Shown piece after piece: positions 59,841 to 64,000 of a stretch of DNA of 64,000 nt. How positions within the stretch are numbered: position 1 is the stretch's first letter; every line of letters starts with the position of its first letter. The stretch is from Chamaecyparis obtusa (taxonomy: Eukaryota > Streptophyta > Pinopsida > Cupressales > Cupressaceae). The notes beneath the pieces are model-generated. The model saw nothing but the letters and a program-made list of their open reading frames with translations. It had not been told where the DNA came from and made no database searches. The stretch spans positions 774,501 through 838,500 of the forward strand of contig BSBK01006751.1 of NCBI GenBank assembly GCA_027943335.1. The letters run 5' to 3'. Made by a program: the position numbers and the translations under genes.

Positions 59841-61223
59841 TGGTTACATTGTTGTTTCTGTTGTATCCTTATATGCTGATTTGTCAAGCATTTTTGCTTA
59901 GTTGTAGCTAGAGTTTTATTAATGTCAAAACATTATGAAATTTATAAGGTAATTTTTCTCAATATTTATTTAAATAGTTACTTTTTGTTTAATTTCAGTT
60001 GTAATAAATGAAATATGCTCTCACCATTAGTTTTTCCTTGATGATGTGTGATAATGCTTACCTCTGTAGCTTTTAGCATATAATAAATTGCGAGTTTGTT
60101 TTTGTTTAACACGGAAGCCTTCATTAGAAATCTAGATAGATGTCCTATTTTCTATGTAGATTTTGGTTTGAGAAAGTTTTTAAAAATAGAATTTCTATTG
60201 TATGTTGCAATAAAAACTGGGGTTTGCAATTTTAAAAATAAAGCATACTTTGCCACAAAAATAGAGCATTGATCAATATCTTTCACCATGCTAATCATTA
60301 AGTCATTAATTTAATGTCTAATTGGTGTTTGCATTTTTCTTTCTTCTTTCTCCACTGTTATTATTTTTTATCAGCTAGTTGATAAGACCTGGATGTAGGG
60401 TTGTCACCAAATTTCACACGTAGGTTGTTCTTCGTACTGAATTGGTATATTTTTTAAGAAGCCATCTTAAAGTTTTGAACTATGTATTTGATTTGTGTCT
60501 CAACTAAAGAGGATTTAGTTGATATCTGATCAATAGATAATTTTTTGTACATCCATCCTAGCATAAGTGATCTTGGCCTGTAGGGGCCTCCCAATTAACC
60601 TCTGCCCCGCCCCTACTATTCTATGGCATGGGGGCCCTTACTATTCATAGGCGAGCTTTATCTATAATTTTTTTCACTAAACTTGGCACTGATGATTTGG
60701 TTCCTGATGGATTTTTGTTTCATATCCCACTTTGAAAATTTGGTGACATTAGTGTGTATGAAAAGATTGGTAAATTGACTACAAAACCCAAGAGGTTTCT
60801 GCTTATCAAATTTCCTTAATAATACTAATTTTATGATTGATGTATTGGATATAAGTGCAACAGATTGGTAGGTTATTAGGAGTGTGGACTTCTAAAGCAG
60901 TAAATCTTTTGATGGGTTAATTAGGAGTGAAAATGTAGAAGGTATGATCATTGGTACATATTTTATCTCTATTTAACGTGGCTGGTTTCTCCTAAAGATA
61001 TATGCTTGTCATTATAATAAGGGGAATGAGCCACATGTAATGTATTTTCCAATGACATCATTCACTTCATTCTTATATTGCACATTGAATAACTTCACCA
61101 TTGAGTTTAAAGTATCACTAGTCATCCTCCCCTTAGGCTTTGTTACCCTTGAACTATAGATGGAAATACTTGTAATCATATTTAATGGAAAGTACTGGTA
61201 TACATGGTATGATTATTCTTTAA
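59841..61223. other. Non-coding, nothing recognised
   Basis: About 1.4 kb without coding motifs. Confidence 0.4.
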
Positions 61224-61295
61224 AGGGTACTAACTCAATGGAAAAGCACCTACTTTACAAGTAGGAGGATGATGGTTCGATTTCATCGTGCCCTA
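61224..61295 (+). tRNA. tRNA-Val(UAC)-like sequence, probably a pseudogene
   Basis: The sequence folds as a 72-nt cloverleaf: acceptor AGGGTAC/GTGCCCT (7 pairs, one G-U), anticodon stem CCTAC/GTAGG (5 perfect pairs) around TTTACAA, giving anticodon UAC, variable loop AGGAT, T stem GATGG/TCATC with loop TTCGATT, discriminator A. The D stem is weak (ACTC against AAGC). The D arm (TAACTCAATGG) has the bacterial/organellar form, not the usual nuclear plant tRNA-Val form, and no intron interrupts the anticodon loop. It may be a transferred organellar tRNA or the tRNA-derived head of a SINE. CCA is not encoded. Confidence 0.6.
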
Positions 61296-61299
61296 ATAT

Positions 61300-61600
61300 G
61301 ACTAAATATATGACTAAATTAACGACCAAATATATGACTAAATTAAGGACTAAATATATGACCAAATAAATGACCAAATAAATGACCAAATAAAGGACCA
61401 AATAAATGACCAAATAAAGGACCAAATAAAGGACCAAATAAATGACCAAATAAATGACCAAATAAATGACCAAATAAATGACTAAATAAATGACCAAATA
61501 AACAACCAAATAAACAACCAAATAAATGACCAAATAAAAGACTAAATAAATGACCAAATAAATGACCAAATAAATGAACAAATAAATGACTAAATCAATG
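61300..61600. repeat. 12-bp minisatellite (AAATAAATGACC)
   Basis: About 24 imperfect units of AAATAAATGACC and variants (AAATATATGACT, AAATAAAGGACC, AAATAAACAACC) run from directly after the tRNA-like sequence. The minus-strand frame of Tyr-Leu-Val-Ile repeats is a by-product. Confidence 0.93.
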
Positions 61601-61741
61601 ACTAAAATAGTTTAGTCATAAATTTGGTCACGAGATAAATGACTGGCAATAAACTACTAATGGTCATGTGACCAAAATTAGTCATTTATCTACCATTTTT
61701 AGTAGTTTATTTAGTCATATATTGTTGTTTTTGTACTAGTG
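61601..61741. mobile_element. CACTA-like transposon end with inverted GACCAAA/TTTGGTC motifs
   Basis: It ends TTTTTGTACTAGTG at 61741; the minus strand reads CACTAGTACAAAAACAAC, a typical CACTA terminus. Inside are AGATAAATGACT and its complement AGTCATTTATCT, and TTTGGTCACG/TGTGACCAAA. The adjacent minisatellite uses the same GACCAAAT word, so it is probably the expanded subterminal repeat array of this element. Confidence 0.6.
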
Positions 61742-62049
61742 ATTATAATCTCTAACAAGAAAATTTATTATTGTAGTAGTGAAGCTTTGTGGGTGTCATC
61801 CCCATCATATTTTTTACCTTCTAAGAAGGATTTATGTGATACCAAAACTTATGTCTCAAGTGTATGAAGTTTCATGATTGTTTACTTGTTAGATTAGAAG
61901 CATTTCATATTTCAGTATTAATGTTATGAATGAATGCAAAATGTTAAATATGACACTTGATTAATGAAAGACATTATCATAAGGATTAAGGTGAAAAAGT
62001 TTTTAGAATTACTAATTCACCCCTCCTCTCTTAGTAATTCACCTTTCCA
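61742..62049. other. Non-coding, nothing recognised
   Basis: Short spacer before the copia fragment. Confidence 0.4.
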
Positions 62050-62696
62050 TAATCCCAACACATAGAAGACCTGATATTGCTCACAGAGTAGGTATTGTTG
62101 CAAGATTTTTTGTTGATCCAAAGGAAACACACATGTTTGTAGTCAAAAGAATATTTAGATATTTGAAAGGTACTGAATATTTTGGTCTACTATACAAGAA
62201 AGGAGGATATTTTCATCTGAAGGTTTACGATGATGTTGATTGGGCTGGAAATATTGATGACATGAAAAGTACAAGTGGGGGATCTTTCTTTTTAGGAGAA
62301 ATATTAGTGACATGGCTAAGTAAGAAATAGATTTGTATATCACAATATACTGTTGAGGCTGAGTATGTAGCAGTAGCTATGAATAATGTGAACATTATAT
62401 GGATAAAATAACTACTTGAAAGTATGCAAGAGGAGATTACCAATCTAGTTACTATTTACTATGATAATACAAGTTCTATCTATATATCAAAGAATTTGGT
62501 AATGCATTCCAAGACCAAGCACATTTCTATCAAGTATCATTACTTGAGAGAACAAGTTCAAGACAAGAATGTGATATTAGAGTATGTGAATTCAAAGGAG
62601 AAAATAGCATATGTATTCACCAAGCCACTACTGAAGGATTCTTTTGAGTATCTTAGAGATAAATTAGAGGTTCTTCCCCTATCCAATACTCACTAA
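62050..62696 (+). pseudogene. Ty1/copia pol 3' fragment (end of RT and RNase H)
   Basis: The frame reads RRPDIAHRVGIVARF, TRP-type motif degraded, FVVKRIFRYLKGTEYFGLLY, VYDDVDWAGNIDDMKSTSG, VTWLSKK, TAG, ICISQYTVEAEYVAVAM, IIWIK, TAA, LLESMQEE, YYDNTSSIYISKNLVMHSK, KHISIKYHYLREQV and AYVFTKPL. This is the C-terminal end of a copia polyprotein: the last RT motifs and RNase H (WAG.....STSG, AEYVA, D...S). Two nonsense codons (about 62330 and 62407) lie in the same frame. The sequence begins abruptly, so the element is truncated on the left. It is a different family from 49259-53097. Confidence 0.92.
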
Positions 62697-63759
62697 AGAA
62701 TGATGCATTTTGTATCAATTCAAGGATTTATTAGAATATCTATTTTGTGAGTTGATTTTAGTGTTCACTTTCTAGGTGAAGCCTGAATTTGTGAAAAATG
62801 ATTATGTATGAAATGAGATATCAGTACATGGTAGGTAGGATCCACTGCCTAATAAATTTTTTAGGAGTATGTATCTTTGGCATTGTTTTCAAAGAGGGAG
62901 ATTATGCAATTGATTACAGAGGGAGAATATTCTATTGATGATTACCGTCAAGGATAAATGAAGATTGTTGAAGATGATAAAGTTCAAAGGGAGAAATGAA
63001 CATAAAATAGTGACCGAGAAGACTTAAATATATAGAGTTAAAGGGAGATTGTTAACTACCATGTTTCCATCATCAATTGATAGTGAGTGTTGCCATCAAT
63101 TCTAAAGAGGGATATTGTTAACTGATGGTGATGATGATAAAGACCGAAAGAGATCAGAAGTATACAAAATTATAGAAGGATTAGATCAGTTATTATTTTT
63201 GCATTGATGTCAAACAATTGATTTCTACTTTATATTGAGTTTCCTTATCATTCAAAGTATGATATAAGTTGACTGAGTTAAGGAAAAAGAAGAAGTGAAA
63301 GAGTTGTGAAGTAGAAGATCTTAATTGGGCAACTAATACAGATCATACAATGATAAGGTTATATTGATTTAGTTTTTTTCTACTTTACATATGTTTACAT
63401 CAAGTCGATAAATGAGATTGGTCAAGTTAGTAAACAAAATAGTTTGGTTACCGTGCAGGTGTTAATATTATTTAGAATAACAGAAAGGGTGAGTGAATCA
63501 GTTGTTCTCAGGTCCAGATGTACCAATTGAACTTTTAAACACTTCAACAATCATAGATCTAATCAACAACACAATTAAGTCTCTAAATTATATATATCAG
63601 AAACATATAACATGTAGTTCACTATCTAAAGTTAATTAACTTGCAAAATATAGAAACATTCACACAAGCATAACACCAAGATTTATAGTGGAAACCCAAC
63701 TTAGGAAAAACCACTTTGTAACATGTTACTGATATTTTCACTCTTCTAAGCTAAGCTCT
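62697..63759. mobile_element. 3' non-coding region and possible LTR start of the copia fragment
   Basis: After the RNase H stop come purine-rich strings followed by TGTTAACT: AAGGGAGAT then TGTTAACTACC at 63050, and AAGAGGGATAT then TGTTAACTGATGG at 63116. Either could be PPT plus 3' LTR start. The matching LTR end and the target duplication are not seen and may lie beyond the window or be lost. Confidence 0.45.
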
Positions 63760-63950
63760 ATGAAAAGCCAACCTTGTTAAAGGTTTACAAACACACTACT
63801 AGGTGTGACCCTGTTAAAGGATTTAAACACTCTATCAAAAGTGACCTGGTTAAAGGATTTAAGTACATTCCATTAGAATGCCACCTTGATTAAATGATTT
63901 AAATAATGAATGTTAGGTCAACCTTGATTAAAAGATTTAGACTGATACAA
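63760..63950. repeat. Imperfect tandem repeat, ~40-50-bp units
   Basis: About five units of the form (GTGACC or CCAACC) TTG/CTG (G/A)TTAAAGGATTTAAA follow each other near 63770, 63808, 63842, 63885 and 63925. No protein is encoded. Confidence 0.65.
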
Positions 63951-64000
63951 TGGTTAGAAAGTAATAGTAGTTTCTGATCTAAAAAACATACAACTCACTT

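Noticed and set aside
61255..61581. A 108-codon frame of repeated Tyr-Leu-Val-Ile on the minus strand
   Set aside because: It is a by-product of the 12-bp minisatellite, whose unit length is a multiple of three; no real membrane protein is indicated.
61116..61741. CACTAGT at 61116 as the partner end of the CACTA-like terminus at 61741
   Set aside because: Only seven bases match and the flanking triplets (TAT and ATT) do not form a duplication.

Overview
This 64 kb window looks like nuclear DNA of a seed plant with a large, repeat-rich, AT-rich genome. The plant assignment rests on a chromovirus and a Ty1/copia element that both have PBSs matching plant initiator tRNA-Met, CACTA-type transposon ends, a hAT remnant, and fragments of plant-type nuclear genes (NOG1, CDC48, a TMEM131-like gene, EXO84, ATG4). 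A gymnosperm is plausible from the texture, but the sequence alone does not prove it. No intact host gene was found.

Layout. 1-5.2 kb: decayed repeats, a Ty3 gag remnant, a foldback element and a broken GRF zinc finger. 5.2-10.2 kb: pseudogene fragments of NOG1 (a C-terminal piece on + that runs into a palindrome, and an N-terminal piece on -) and tandemly duplicated, internally deleted pieces of CDC48. 10.3-10.8 kb: a CACTA-like end. 12.7-30.1 kb: the main feature, a tandem array of a minus-strand Ty3/gypsy chromovirus with four LTRs of 866-867 bp and three internal regions of exactly 4637 bp. The array begins TGATG, ends CATCA and is flanked once by the 5-bp duplication CCATT, so it behaves as one insertion that expanded in place. 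Copy 1 has an uninterrupted Gag-Pol frame, copy 2 has two nonsense codons and copy 3 has one. 30.4-34.1 kb: TMEM131-like and EXO84 pseudogenes. 36.8-45.8 kb: a mosaic of one repeat family in direct and inverted copies, including a tandem block of about 243-bp units.

46.5-54.1 kb: a multi-exon gene-like unit that starts with a SET-domain-like exon (one in-frame stop) and continues with exons resembling En/Spm-type transposase genes. It is interrupted by a complete but defective Ty1/copia element (49259-53097, duplication CAAAA) whose single reading frame carries eight nonsense codons and no frameshift. 54.4-64 kb: short repeats, a foldback element, CACTA-like ends, a hAT C-terminal fragment, three exons of an ATG4 pseudogene, a tRNA-Val(UAC)-like sequence beside a 12-bp minisatellite, and the 3' part of another copia pol.

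The genes here do not form a pathway. The window records transposon insertion, unequal recombination and decay of captured or duplicated host gene pieces. All identities come from reading motifs by eye; no database search was run.
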